A stretch of DNA of 64,000 nt from Peribacillus frigoritolerans (lineage in GTDB: Bacteria > Bacillota > Bacilli > Bacillales > DSM-1321): NCBI RefSeq assembly GCF_030676415.1, contig NZ_JAUUTW010000026.1, positions 16,409 through 80,408 on the forward strand, written 5' to 3'. The first letter of the stretch is position 1. The number at the start of each line of letters is the position of its first letter. Below are positions 51,959 through 60,716 of the stretch, in pieces. The notes below the pieces were generated by a model. The model saw nothing but the letters and a program-made list of their open reading frames with translations, was not told where the DNA came from and ran no database searches. The position numbers and the translations under genes are program-made.

Positions 51959-52138
51959 TTGAGACATATAACAGCATCTATATATATTTCATTTGGTTTT
52001 TTATTTTACTTTTTACAAGGTTTTGAACATTTTTATGAATCCGATAATATGGATTTTATAATTTCATTATTTATTTTAGTAGGTGTAATATATTTCTTCT
52101 TCGAATTAAGAAATTTCATAAAAAAGAAGTTAAAGTAA
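51959..52138 (+). CDS. Small two-helix membrane protein (59 aa)
   Basis: TTG 51959 lies 8 nt after AAGGAG. Two hydrophobic helices (ASIYISFGFLFYFLQGF, FIISLFILVGVIYFFF) and a basic tail. It could be a holin-, toxin- or immunity-type peptide. It converges with the secreted protein gene at 52181. Function unknown. Confidence 0.55.
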   Translation: MRHITASIYISFGFLFYFLQGFEHFYESDNMDFIISLFILVGVIYFFFELRNFIKKKLK

Positions 52139-52143
52139 TAATC

Positions 52144-52180
52144 AAGAAGCTTTCCAATTTCTATGGAAAGCTTCTTTTAA
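52144..52180. terminator. Bidirectional terminator
   Basis: AAGAAGCTTTCCAATTTCTATGGAAAGCTTCTT; shared by the convergent genes on both sides. Confidence 0.85.
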
Positions 52181-53149
52181 TTATTTATATACTAAAACAT
52201 GTGTGTTCGGATGTTCAGCAAACTCGTTAGTTGGTGAAACACTAAAACTTACTCCTGATAAAGCAATAGATGGTGTAAGAGTATAGGTCGATTCTTGATG
52301 TGCATATTGACCGTAAGCATCAAGTCTATTTGTTGTTGTTAACGGTTTAACGCTATAATACATATAACTTGATAAAGTCTCTACTTTATCGGAAGCACAT
52401 CCTGATGCAGTTTCATCATTTGGAAGATTTATCTTTAATGCATAACCACCCGCACCTTTTTTCCATTGACCACTACTTGAAGTGTAAGTAGCACTCCCAG
52501 ATTGAGTTCCATTACAAAAGCTCCACGTTGTCCAGTTTTGTTTTCCATATTGGGTATCAGGTGTTGGTCCCCAGTAAGTTTGATTAATTCCAACACCTGT
52601 TACATCAACGTGTGTAATAAATGGCATCTTGGACCAAGTAACACTATTTTTCAAACGATAATTATTAGTGGATAATTTAGTTATTGAAGTTGTCATTTTT
52701 TTATATGAAGTACTTGAAGAATCACTTGCAGATGTTGAAACTTCTCCAGATGATTCATTTTCTTTAGCTAGTTCTTCATAATAAGTTTGTTCATCTAATT
52801 TTACTATTGTTGGTTCTTGTGAAGAATTTTCTTGTATAGTTGGTTCTTGTGATGATGACTCAGATTGAATGGGTTCAGTTATTTTTAAATATTGAGTAGT
52901 TGAAGCTACTACTTCACCCTTTAAATCTTTATTCAGCTCATATTCTTTTTGATCCATATTCTCAATCTCTTCTTCTGTAAAACCTAAAGATATTAAATTA
53001 TTAAATTCTTCGACTGTTAATCCCAAAGCATTTTTGTTCTTTTCTACGCTTCCTTTATCTTTCTCTTTTTCTTTTGCTGAAACTCCAGATCCAAAGATTG
53101 ATAATACTAGGATGAGTGCCAATGCAAATGGAAAAAATTTATTTCCCAC
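52181..53149 (-). CDS. Sec-secreted hypothetical protein (322 aa)
   Basis: GTG 53149 after AAGGGGGAAT. Signal peptide (FFPFALALILVLSIFGSGVSA), a helical part with EEFNNLISLGFTEEEIENM, a repeat pair SQEPTIQ(ENS)SQEPTIV, a Ser-rich linker, then a ~170-residue aromatic beta domain with two cysteines (FCNGTQSG, SGCASDK), perhaps a disulfide. The mature end looks like a secreted binding or toxin domain. No family known to me. Confidence 0.75.
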   Translation of the reverse strand: MGNKFFPFALALILVLSIFGSGVSAKEKEKDKGSVEKNKNALGLTVEEFNNLISLGFTEEEIENMDQKEYELNKDLKGEVVASTTQYLKITEPIQSESSSQEPTIQENSSQEPTIVKLDEQTYYEELAKENESSGEVSTSASDSSSTSYKKMTTSITKLSTNNYRLKNSVTWSKMPFITHVDVTGVGINQTYWGPTPDTQYGKQNWTTWSFCNGTQSGSATYTSSSGQWKKGAGGYALKINLPNDETASGCASDKVETLSSYMYYSVKPLTTTNRLDAYGQYAHQESTYTLTPSIALSGVSFSVSPTNEFAEHPNTHVLVYK

Positions 53150-53319
53150 CAAAAATTCCCCCTTGTTCAATAATATTACATTTTATCTAACAAATAGTAA
53201 CATGGATTTAATATAAAAATCATATTAATATATTTTTTGTTATTTTTAGTTTTTTATAAATATTCTGTCTTTATTTATGATATAAACAGTGAATACTCTA
53301 TTCAGTTTTAGTTTACATT

Positions 53320-53617
53320 GGGGTCCCGCCAACATTTCGCGGAAAACATATGGTAAGACATTTTTTTGGAATGAAAAAGCAGGCTTTTTATACGCTAAGG
53401 ATATTTTTCACCATAAACCCTCGTTTTTGGTGAATTTTAAGATGCAGTTCGTAGCGTGGCTTTCTTGAAGGTTTTCTATAACCAAAAGAAAAACCAAAAA
53501 CAAATAACCGAAATAGCTGTTTAATAACAGTTATGGTATAGATTCACAGCCATTAACCATTGTTTTCTACAATATTTTCCTTAGCGTATGTTTTCCGCGT
53601 TTTGCTGGTAGGACCCC
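53320..53617. mobile_element. MITE-like element with 31-bp terminal inverted repeats
   Basis: Left tip GGGGTCCCGCCAACATTTCG, right tip (complement) GGGGTCCTACCAGCAAAACG, both then running into CGGAAAACATA; 25 of 31 bases match. 298 bp, no ORF. Its tip sequence is also seen at 38818. The transposase source is not in the window. Confidence 0.7.
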
Positions 53618-53871
53618 TTATAGATCATGCTTCCAACAATAATAAGTACAATCAATATAATCATAATTAAGAGATTTCCAAAAAAAGCTCTGTCAAAAAG
53701 ATCAGTATTATCGTCTTAATGAACTACAGGAGCGTTAGCTCCATAATGAGGCCACGGTCTGAGAGCATCCTGGTTGGATCCTCTTTTATTTTGCTTATAA
53801 TAAGTAGTAGTTGGGTTATTAACTTTAAGATAACTCAGTTTTAAATCATTTCTCAACTTCAATAATATAAA

Positions 53872-53905
53872 ACAACCCACCCTCTTTAAAAGAGGGGGGG
53901 TGTCT
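53872..53905 (-). terminator. Terminator of the 53910 gene
   Basis: CACCCCCCCTCTTTTAAAGAGGGTGGGTTGTTTT on the minus strand, directly after the stop. Confidence 0.75.
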
Positions 53906-53909
53906 ATTT

Positions 53910-54464
53910 TCAATCATACCATTCTGTTGCAACTTGACTTGCTGGAACTGTTAATTTAAGTAGACGCAATTCAGCCTTATTATTATCTCCATCCTTATAA
54001 CTATCAACATTAAAATCTATTGTATATGTTCCACTTGAATTAGGAAGTTCAAAAGGCTTGACGGTTTGGGTAGCAAGGGGATCTTCTTCTACTAATTTAT
54101 ATAACCACCTAATAGAAGGTCCAGTATAAGGTTGGGCTATTAGAATTCTAAGGTTACCTCCACCAGAATAAAAGGTTTTAGACGTACCATAAAACGCATC
54201 GTACCCTATGTAATTCCATCCAGCACTTTGTGTCGACATTACATTATTTAATAAAACATCATCTGATATTTTGGTAATTTTAACATCCGATATTTTGGTA
54301 ATTTTGATATCAACACTTGACTGATCATTAATTCCACCTTCTTCTTCGGGACCCTCTTTTGGGACAATCATCTCTGCATCCATAGCATTAGCATGGATAC
54401 TAAAATTTGATAAAAAAAGCCCAAAAACAAACATTAAACCAACAGTAAATCTAATTTTACTCAT
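53910..54464 (-). CDS. Sec-secreted hypothetical protein (184 aa)
   Basis: ATG 54464 after AATGGGGAAA. Signal peptide (RFTVGLMFVFGLFLSNFSIHANA), an acidic segment (KEGPEEEGG), a short tandem repeat KITKISDVKITKISDDV, then a beta-rich part ending with VDSYKDGDNNKAELRLLKL, similar in style to the end of the 48801 protein. It diverges from sigma operon B, so may be its target or signal source. Function unknown. Confidence 0.75.
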   Translation of the reverse strand: MSKIRFTVGLMFVFGLFLSNFSIHANAMDAEMIVPKEGPEEEGGINDQSSVDIKITKISDVKITKISDDVLLNNVMSTQSAGWNYIGYDAFYGTSKTFYSGGGNLRILIAQPYTGPSIRWLYKLVEEDPLATQTVKPFELPNSSGTYTIDFNVDSYKDGDNNKAELRLLKLTVPASQVATEWYD

Positions 54465-54649
54465 TTTAATTTCCCCATTCTGGTAATATTGTAATCTTTT
54501 TCTATAATATCATTTATATTATATTAAAGTAAAAATTTATTTTTAAAAAAAGCTAAGTAAGACCCACTTAGAACAGTACTGTTTTCTGCTTTTAAACCTT
54601 TTTTTATCTAAAATGACTAAGTATTATATAATTTTAAAAAAACTTTCGG

Positions 54650-54676
54650 CCAAAACATGAAATTTTTCGTCTAATA
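54650..54676 (+). promoter_or_regulatory. ECF-type promoter of sigma operon B
   Basis: CCAAA - 13 nt - CGTCTAATA, same spacing as operon A (46896). Confidence 0.65.
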
Positions 54677-54698
54677 GGTATATGTTAAAAAAAAGAAG

Positions 54699-55223
54699 GT
54701 GATCAACATAATTGAGTACAAAAATCAAGAGGAGAAGAAAAAAGATTTTTTAGCGTTATTTCAACAATGTGAACAAGGTATATATAGGATGGCGTACATT
54801 TATGTGAAAAATAAGGAGGATGCATTAGACATAGTCCAGGAGACAGCATACCGGTCCTTTCTGAAATTTAGTACATTGAATGACTTGAAGTATTTTAAAA
54901 CTTGGATCATAAAAATTACAATAAACTGTGCCATCGATTCACTAAGGAAAAATAAGAAGGAGGTTCAATTAAACACGGAAGTTGTTGAATTTATTCCTAA
55001 CAGTAAGGAAGATATTCCTTTGTCATTAACCTTACAAGATTTATTAGACACATTAAATGAAGATGAAAAATCAGTAATTTTACTAAAATACTATCAAGGT
55101 TATAGTTTTAGCGAGATTTCAGAGATTTTAATAAAACCATTAAGCACAGTGAAATCTGTTTTATATCGAGCATTATATAAACTTCGCGAAAAAACTAGAA
55201 GGGAAGATATGTATGGACAATAA
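54699..55223 (+). CDS. ECF sigma factor B
   Basis: A ~174-residue ECF sigma factor, paralogue of sigma A: region 2 GIYRMAYIYVKNKEDALDIVQETAYRSFL; region 4 NEDEKSVILLKYYQGYSFSEIS ... LSTVKSVLYRALYKLREK. The annotated GTG 54699 lies inside a near-perfect ribosome site (AGAAGGTGATC), so translation may really begin a few codons later at ATA or ATT, an unusual start worth checking. Overlaps the anti-sigma gene by 11 nt. Confidence 0.9.
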   Translation: MINIIEYKNQEEKKKDFLALFQQCEQGIYRMAYIYVKNKEDALDIVQETAYRSFLKFSTLNDLKYFKTWIIKITINCAIDSLRKNKKEVQLNTEVVEFIPNSKEDIPLSLTLQDLLDTLNEDEKSVILLKYYQGYSFSEISEILIKPLSTVKSVLYRALYKLREKTRREDMYGQ

Positions 55224-56085
55224 GAACGATAAGATAAAACAAGAGATGGATAAAATAGAGATTCCTAAGGAATTAAATAAAAGAATAATTTTAGGAGTTG
55301 AGAAAGCAGAAGTAGCTTATGAAATGTCTAATCAACTTAAACCTGAAAGTAAGCAGGGTAAAAAAAGATGGAGTCCTAGAAAAAAAATAATGTTTATCAG
55401 CAGTGTTGCTGTAATATTACTAGGATTGTTTTTAAGTTCTGCTTTTGTTTCTCCTGCTATGGCCAAAGTAATTTCAAGCATTCCATATTTAGGTGCGATT
55501 TTTCAATCAGAACCAATAGGTAACTTAATTTTTGATGAATTAGAGGAAAAAGGTTACAAAATTAGTGGCACAGGAATCGCTTACAAGCCTAAGAAAGAAG
55601 TAGAGGTAAGAATAGAAGGTTCAGATCATTATTTTAATGAAGTAAAAGATGATATCGAAAGGACAGTAAAGGGGATTTTAAAATCAAAGGGTTATGATGC
55701 ATATTCAGTAAAAGTTAGTAAAGAACAAAATGATTATGTCCTTAATGGGGAAGAGAAGAAAGAAAAACCGACACTTGAAAATGAGGCACAGGATATCAAG
55801 ATCACAAAAGGCGCCGATAAAGGATCACAAATTACACCTGCGATTGCTGAAGGACTTATGTCGAAAAAGGAGTTTAAGGTTACAGGGGTGAGTTATAAGG
55901 GTAACCCGTTGCGCTTTATAATAAGTACCTCCATCTTAAGTTCTGATCCAGAAGCTAAAGCACTTGGAACTGAAATCGAATCAATGATTGTTGAATTTCT
56001 GAAATCAGAGGAAATATCGCCAATACTAGGTAAGGAATCGTATGAAATTACTGTAAAGAGCAAAGATAAAAAGAAGATAAATTGA
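55213..56085 (+). CDS. Membrane anti-sigma factor B (DUF4179/DUF4030-type)
   Basis: A 290-residue protein, paralogue of 47522-48568: KQEMDKIEIPKELNKR, helix IMFISSVAVILLGLFLSSAFVSPAMA, IPYLGAIFQSE, and an outer domain with a highly similar C-terminal part (EGLMSKKEFKVTGVSYKGN versus EGLLSKKEFKVTSIGYTTN). It is shorter than A by a ~60-residue internal deletion. Same sigma-inhibiting role expected. Confidence 0.85.
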   Translation: MDNKNDKIKQEMDKIEIPKELNKRIILGVEKAEVAYEMSNQLKPESKQGKKRWSPRKKIMFISSVAVILLGLFLSSAFVSPAMAKVISSIPYLGAIFQSEPIGNLIFDELEEKGYKISGTGIAYKPKKEVEVRIEGSDHYFNEVKDDIERTVKGILKSKGYDAYSVKVSKEQNDYVLNGEEKKEKPTLENEAQDIKITKGADKGSQITPAIAEGLMSKKEFKVTGVSYKGNPLRFIISTSILSSDPEAKALGTEIESMIVEFLKSEEISPILGKESYEITVKSKDKKKIN

Positions 56086-56214
56086 AAAGAAATGGCGGAC
56101 AATGCTGCCTTATCTTATAAGTTCCTTTATGTAGCTTACGCTAAGGGCAGATTAGTTGAAGATGGAGATTAAAAATAAGTGGTAATGTGGGATTATAGGG
56201 GTTGTTTCATAATG

Positions 56215-56364
56215 ATGATAGATAAAAAAAAGAACAAGATACAAATGAAATATAGAGAGAAAATAAGGGAAAAAGAAGAAGATGAAAGTAATAAAAAAGT
56301 GGTTGTTATTTCAATTATTATTGTTTTTTTGGTGGCATACTGGGCACACTTTTTTTTCTTCTAA
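56215..56364 (+). CDS. Small single-pass membrane protein (49 aa)
   Basis: MIDKKKNKIQMKYREKIREK then a single helix (VVVISIIIVFLVAYWAHFFFF). Highly charged front and hydrophobic end; weak ribosome site, alternative ATG at 56212. Function unknown. Confidence 0.4.
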   Translation: MIDKKKNKIQMKYREKIREKEEDESNKKVVVISIIIVFLVAYWAHFFFF

Positions 56365-56394
56365 AAATCACGGTGGAGATGGATTATTTGCTCT

Positions 56395-56481
56395 TGTAGC
56401 TTTGATTCACCAAATTACTGGGCTTTAGCTCTTTTGACTAATGATAATGATGTAGAGGCCATCGAAAAGTATTTAAACTAA
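56395..56481 (+). pseudogene. C-terminal remnant with terminator
   Basis: Plus-strand stretch NYWALALLTNDNDVEAIEKYLN ending at TAA ~56479, then AAAAGTCCTTAAAGGGCTTTTTTT (terminator 56480-56505). No start codon. Confidence 0.4.
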
Positions 56482-56631
56482 AAAGTCCTTAAAGGGCTTT
56501 TTTTATTGCTTCAAATCGCAGTTTACGCTCTTTATCGACATTACTAAATCCGTTTTGACGTAAAAAAAACATTAGCCTTAAGACTAAAAGGCTGCTCTTA
56601 AGGCAGCCTAAAACTTGCTAGGTAGACGATA

Positions 56632-56886
56632 TTATCTTTCAAACTCCCATTGTTGTTTTCTTTTTTTTGGTTTCTGTTGCTCACGGTTTTGACGTTGTTG
56701 GTCTTGGTCCATCTGAATGTCCCTTCCTGCCTGTTCAACGCACTTCATAATGGCACCTAATAAGTCGAGACCTTTTTCTTGGGATTGAATCTGATCTTTA
56801 AATGCAGGAACTCTAGTTTCCATTTTCCCTAAAGTATGGAACTGTTTTTCAAGGTCCTTTCTTCCAGAAACTCCTTCTTTTTTCAT
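56632..56886 (-). CDS. Gln-rich helical hypothetical protein (84 aa or longer)
   Basis: Charged helical protein rich in Gln/Lys (MDQDQQRQNREQQKPKKRKQQ). No ribosome site before ATG 56886 and the frame stays open upstream (AIYLQDIYQDS), so this may be the 3' end of a larger gene, for instance the coiled tail of a mobilisation protein. Tentative. Confidence 0.4.
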   Translation of the reverse strand: MKKEGVSGRKDLEKQFHTLGKMETRVPAFKDQIQSQEKGLDLLGAIMKCVEQAGRDIQMDQDQQRQNREQQKPKKRKQQWEFER

Positions 56887-57111
56887 CGAATCTTGGTAAA
56901 TGTCTTGAAGGTATATAGCCCTAAAAAGGGCTACTAGCCCCTAATAAAATCATAACTTTTGTAAAAGGATAATTTAAGCCAGTAGGAATCTTGAACTCTA
57001 ACAGCTTCTTAAAAACAAAAGCAAAAAACAGTAATAAATAGTTGATTAAAATGAAAAACTGGAAGGAGGAACAAACTCCCCTCCTTCCAGCTATTTTAGA
57101 TTTTTAACTCA

Positions 57112-57426
57112 TTAGTTTTTCAGTGTTTTAACCATCGCCATAGCCTTGGCAATAGTATCTTCACTAAAAGATTTTTTGCCATTGCCATCACCCTCACTAA
57201 AAATGAGGAAGATAATGACAAACAAAATATCAAGATCGACATTGACATTAACTGTTTGATTAGCATTATTTTTAACCTTGTTATTTACTGTGTCAGTATC
57301 AGTCACTGACTGAGCTTGTGCTTGTGCTTGAGCCTGCTCTTGTTGCTGTTCTTGGAGAAAAATCAAAAGCTCGGCTGCCTTTTTTTGCATTTTTTTATTA
57401 TCATCCTTGTCATAATAACCACTCAT
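57112..57426 (-). CDS. Small spore-surface-like protein (104 aa)
   Basis: ATG 57426 after AAAGGAGGG. MSGYYDKDDNKKMQKKAAEL, then a Gln/Ala repeat EQAQAQAQAQS, a hydrophobic patch (NVDLDILFVIIFLIF) and a charged tail. Gln-Ala rich small proteins of this type occur in Bacillus spore coats or exosporium; role here is a guess, in keeping with the collagen-like protein at 60717. Confidence 0.55.
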   Translation of the reverse strand: MSGYYDKDDNKKMQKKAAELLIFLQEQQQEQAQAQAQAQSVTDTDTVNNKVKNNANQTVNVNVDLDILFVIIFLIFSEGDGNGKKSFSEDTIAKAMAMVKTLKN

Positions 57427-57636
57427 CTGGTTCCCTCCTTTCATCAAAGACTACTCTGTAGAGTATGCTTGTCCACTGATGATTGAGAGGGTGCTTGTCC
57501 TTTTTAGTTCGCTCTATTATTTAAGTTAGTAGTTTAATAGAAATTCGGCCACGATTAGTAACCCCTATTTTTATCTTTTTTTACGTTTTAAAAAAGTAAG
57601 GTAGTTTCACATTAGTCTCAATTGAGTCTAAATCAA

Positions 57637-57910
57637 ATCGCGAATTGCTTCCAGGAAGGGAAAACGCCATATACTCCCTACTCAGGCATACCGGCAGTTA
57701 AATAAGACTGCAGACTTCGCTGGCGTGGAACATGTCGGCAACCATACTTTAAGAAAAAATGTTTGACTACTGGTTTTACAAAGCTGCCAAGGATATTGTG
57801 ATGCTGCAACGATCCTGCATCATTCTCATCCATCTGTTACCCTGCGTTATATCGGCATTACGGAAGAAGAAACGAACAACGTATTGAAACATTTTAGTGT
57901 TTTTCACTAA
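57637..57910 (+). pseudogene. Tyrosine recombinase relic
   Basis: Closely matches 50205-50538 (TCGCGAATTGCTT, then TACCGGCAGTTAAATAAG, CATGTCGGCAACCATAC, ATTACGGAAGAAGAAAC) but with a ~53-bp internal deletion near 57655 and at least two frame changes. A dead second copy of the recombinase gene. Confidence 0.85.
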
Positions 57911-58014
57911 TCCATCTCCTTTATTTTCTTCAAGTAATTTTTATTCATTTTGATGCAGTAAGAACGTTACTTTAAGAAAAATAGTCAGTCCAATATCAGC
58001 CCACCTGTAAAGAA

Positions 58015-58091
58015 TTCATGTACCCATTAAAACACTAGGCTTTGCCTAGTTCCGCAAAGTAGTTGGGGACAGTTTTTCCTTATGCTCTTCT
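58015..58091. repeat. ~76-bp inverted repeat, left arm
   Basis: TTCATGTACCCATTAAAACA ... CACTAGGCTTTGCCTAGTTC ... CAGTTTTTCCTTATGCTCTTC. Its reverse complement, with a few changes, lies at 59155-59229. Confidence 0.85.
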
Positions 58092-58218
58092 TCTTCATCA
58101 GTTCTTCTTCATCAGAATTTCTTTTGACTTGCCCTTTTTCAAGCAAAGTTCAAAGTGTAGATTTGAAACAAAGTTTGATCAAATTAATACTAATACCCTT
58201 GATAAACGAACAAAAAGA

Positions 58219-58262
58219 AAGAGCGCGTTTTAAAAAAAGAGTGATCAAAACACGCTCTAAAT
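58219..58262. terminator. Terminator after the DUF2690-like gene
   Basis: AAAGAGCGCGTTTTAAAAAA ... AAAACACGCTCT; related to 11646-11704. Confidence 0.75.
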
Positions 58263-58290
58263 ATATTTAGTTTAGCATTGAACTAAAGAA

Positions 58291-58758
58291 TTAATACCAA
58301 CGAGTATATAAATATTCCCACCAATAACCAGCACCATATTCACCTTGAAAGAGAACATTAGCAGTAGCACGTGCAGTATACCCTGCATCATTAACCTGTT
58401 TGGTATAACAAGATTTTTGTCCTAGTGATTTTTTGGCAGTACATGAATAAGATACGCCATCATTTCGTGTAATTCGTGCTGTTCCTTCTTTTGCTGCTGG
58501 ATCTTCACCAATAGTGAATTTAGCCCAAGCACTTCTACAACTAGGGCTATAGCGAAGGTCAACTTGAGCACCACTAAACCAACTGGTGTTATTCCAATCA
58601 GTTACTGTTATTGCATCTCTAGCACATCCCGTAGCAATCGGGTCTGATCCATTAGCAACTGCGGCTGCCACTTTGGGCATTGGTGCTGCAAAAGAAAATA
58701 TAGAAACTAACATTGTTACAGCACCAATCATCGTTGCCCATTTCTTAAGAGTTTTCAT
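58291..58758 (-). CDS. Secreted DUF2690/YjfA-like protein (155 aa)
   Basis: Signal peptide (KKWATMIGAVTMLVSIFSFAAPMPKVAAA) then GSDPIATGCARDAITV, VDLRYSPSCRSAWAKF and SYSCTAKKSLGQKSCYT: four cysteines in the DUF2690 pattern. YjfA of B. subtilis is a secreted member of unknown function. ATG 58758 with GGGGATG ribosome site. It lies between the arms of the 76-bp inverted repeat. Confidence 0.85.
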   Translation of the reverse strand: MKTLKKWATMIGAVTMLVSIFSFAAPMPKVAAAVANGSDPIATGCARDAITVTDWNNTSWFSGAQVDLRYSPSCRSAWAKFTIGEDPAAKEGTARITRNDGVSYSCTAKKSLGQKSCYTKQVNDAGYTARATANVLFQGEYGAGYWWEYLYTRWY

Positions 58759-58965
58759 TTCTTCATCCCCCTTTTAAAATGGCTTAAAACACATAATTAT
58801 CCTATTCAGACTTGAAATAATGTTTGATTAAAAATCACTTAGAATTCTTTAATTGAAAAATAAAACGGTACGACTTTATTTTAAAAATACACAAAGATCA
58901 GGTAGATAATTTTTAGAAATAGGGGAAGCTGGATTTCTATGAAAAGATGAAAAAGGAGGGAAAAT

Positions 58966-59145
58966 ATGAAGAAAGAAAAAGCTGATTTTCTTGAAGTTAA
59001 TGAGCTCTTAAATCGGGTTGAAAAACGGCATGAAGAGCTTCGTAAAATAACTGGCGAAGGCGAACCTTATCAACACTTAACGAAACAAAAACACGTCACT
59101 GTCTATACCGATGATAAAAAAGCTATGAAGTTCTGGAAAGAGTGA
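58966..59145 (+). CDS. Small hypothetical protein (59 aa)
   Basis: ATG 58966 after AAAGGAGGG. Product MKKEKADFLEVNELLNRVEK, a charged helical protein ending DDKKAMKFWKE. Strong ribosome site; no family known to me. Between the inverted repeat arms. Confidence 0.6.
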   Translation: MKKEKADFLEVNELLNRVEKRHEELRKITGEGEPYQHLTKQKHVTVYTDDKKAMKFWKE

Positions 59146-59904
59146 AAAAAGAGAGAAGAGCATAAGGAAAAACTGTCCCAACAACGTTGCGGAACTAGGC
59201 AAAGCCTAGTGTTTTTGTGGGTACATGAAAAATCCATCAATGTCCCCTTTGTGTCCCCTAACAAAACCATCAATGTCCCTTTCATGTCCCCCTATTTTAT
59301 TAATTCTTATTTAAAAAAGAGAAGGAAACCTTCTCTTTAATTTTACTTTTTTATTGGTTTTTTCGACGAAACTTAGCCGTGTTGTTCTCAGTTACACCAA
59401 AATAAACCCCTTGGGAGCCAAGGGGTTTATCGTTTTTCACTTTTATGGTTTATGTATAATTTTATTCAGCTAAAAAAGGATATTTCCTCTAAGTCCTCTT
59501 CCGATATCGGCCCCGCCTACGCCAGATATTATGACAGCCACACATGCCATCCAACCCATTGTTATTATAACAGAAAGCGCTTACATTCCCAAGGATTACT
59601 AAAAAACAATTGGACTCTTATTCTACTATTTAGTTGTTCATCTTAGTAGTTTCTCCAGAAGGTTAGCTAGGGCAGTCTATGGCCGGGGGGGGGGAGAATT
59701 CATTTTCCTTTTTTAAAAGGAATCGAGATCACATTAAAGAAACTAATTTTAGATCTAGAACATTTGAAAGACATTGGCTAGAACTAGCAGGGATTTATGG
59801 TGTGAGGGTATTTGGTAATTCCGTTCGAAATATCGGAGGGAATTCACACGAGAATGTAGAATAGGTGAATTAAGAGTGATATCAGTGTGAAGGGAATGTG
59901 AATC
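59146..59904. other. Intergenic region with inverted repeat arm and hairpins
   Basis: Holds the right arm (59155-59229), two tandem ATCAATGTCCC units (59232-59290), hairpins AAGAGAAGG/CCTTCTCTT (59317-59338) and AAACCCCTTGG/CCAAGGGGTTT (59404-59430). Three TGTGAA motifs lie just upstream of the next gene. No gene supported. Confidence 0.6.
59155..59229. repeat. ~75-bp inverted repeat, right arm
   Basis: Reverse complement of 58015-58091 with few mismatches; starts 10 bp beyond the 59-residue ORF. Confidence 0.85.
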
Positions 59905-60519
59905 ATGAAAATCAAGGAAATATTGGACGACCTATTGATAACCGGAAATACCATAGCCAAGGTCGCAAAAGAGAAAGTTCGCATTGGTGAGAAGAAGTTA
60001 AAAGAAGCTTTACACAATGCTGGATACGAGTATCGAAACTCTGGTCAAAAGGGCTGGTACTATGTAGGTGAAGGGGAAGAACCTCTTTATACATCAGTGT
60101 TTGAGTTCATCAAATCAAATAATAGTCACCCTAAGGTGAAACAGACTACACCTATACATGCATTCAATGTGAATCAAAGTTCACACGACATGAAAAAGGA
60201 TTCACATCCTATTCCCCTCGATATGAATAGCCCACGAACTCAAGATAAAAGTTCGATTCCTCCGGAATTCACACCAGAAGAAAGAGCGATTCTTAGAGAT
60301 TTAATAAGAGGATATGTTCTTAACGACCAGCAAGATAGTCATGGCGATGACTTGTATCAAAGGGTAGTGACATTAGAAAAAGGCAAAAAGGTACGGAAGA
60401 CGATTGTCATAAATGAGGAAGTTGGAGTTTTGCTAGATAGCTTCGCAGACCAACAGAAATTCAATAAATCCGATCTTATTGAAATTGCTATCTTCGATTT
60501 GGTTAAAAAGTACAAATAA
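59905..60519 (+). CDS. KGW-domain / ribbon-helix-helix protein (intact paralogue)
   Basis: A 204-residue protein: N-terminal MKIKEILDDLLITGNTIAKV... helix-turn pattern with GYEYRNSGQKGWYYVGEG, a polar linker, and a C-terminal ribbon-helix-helix-like unit (RKTIVINEEVGVLLDSFAD...KSDLIEIAIFDLV). This is likely a DNA-binding plasmid regulator. Frameshifted relatives lie at 41163-41644 and 43983. TTCACA/TGTGAA motifs cluster upstream and in the gene, possible operators. Confidence 0.7.
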   Translation: MKIKEILDDLLITGNTIAKVAKEKVRIGEKKLKEALHNAGYEYRNSGQKGWYYVGEGEEPLYTSVFEFIKSNNSHPKVKQTTPIHAFNVNQSSHDMKKDSHPIPLDMNSPRTQDKSSIPPEFTPEERAILRDLIRGYVLNDQQDSHGDDLYQRVVTLEKGKKVRKTIVINEEVGVLLDSFADQQKFNKSDLIEIAIFDLVKKYK

Positions 60520-60655
60520 GCGCCCTTCTCCAATACATGCTGCTACTTTCTTAGAACACTTGGGGCATGTTAGTTGAAGAAGGAATGAGACTTCGCTTAA
60601 TTTACCTGTGTAACCAAAACCACCACCGTCATTAAGCATCAGAAAGTTGTAAATC

Positions 60656-60690
60656 GGAAAAAGCCCACAACATTTAGGTTGGGGCTCTTC
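60656..60690 (-). terminator. Terminator of the collagen-like gene
   Basis: On the minus strand AAGAGCCCCAACCTAAATGTTGTGGGCTTTTT: stem and T run after the stop. Confidence 0.75.
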
Positions 60691-60716
60691 TTGCTCCTAT
60701 TTACTGACTTTGGCAG

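Larger units (their letters stand above)
53150..53909. other. Intergenic region with MITE and doubtful small ORF
   Basis: Holds the MITE at 53320-53617. A minus frame 53716-53913 lies over the terminator of the next gene and has no ribosome site, so it is not called. Confidence 0.6.
57448..58290. other. Intergenic region with recombinase relic and inverted repeat
   Basis: Contains the pseudogene at 57637-57910, the inverted repeat arm at 58015-58091 and the terminator at 58219-58262; no intact gene. Confidence 0.6.

Noticed and set aside
53716..53913. 65-codon minus-strand ORF after the secreted protein gene
   Set aside because: Its first codons are the terminator hairpin of the preceding gene and no ribosome site precedes any internal start.
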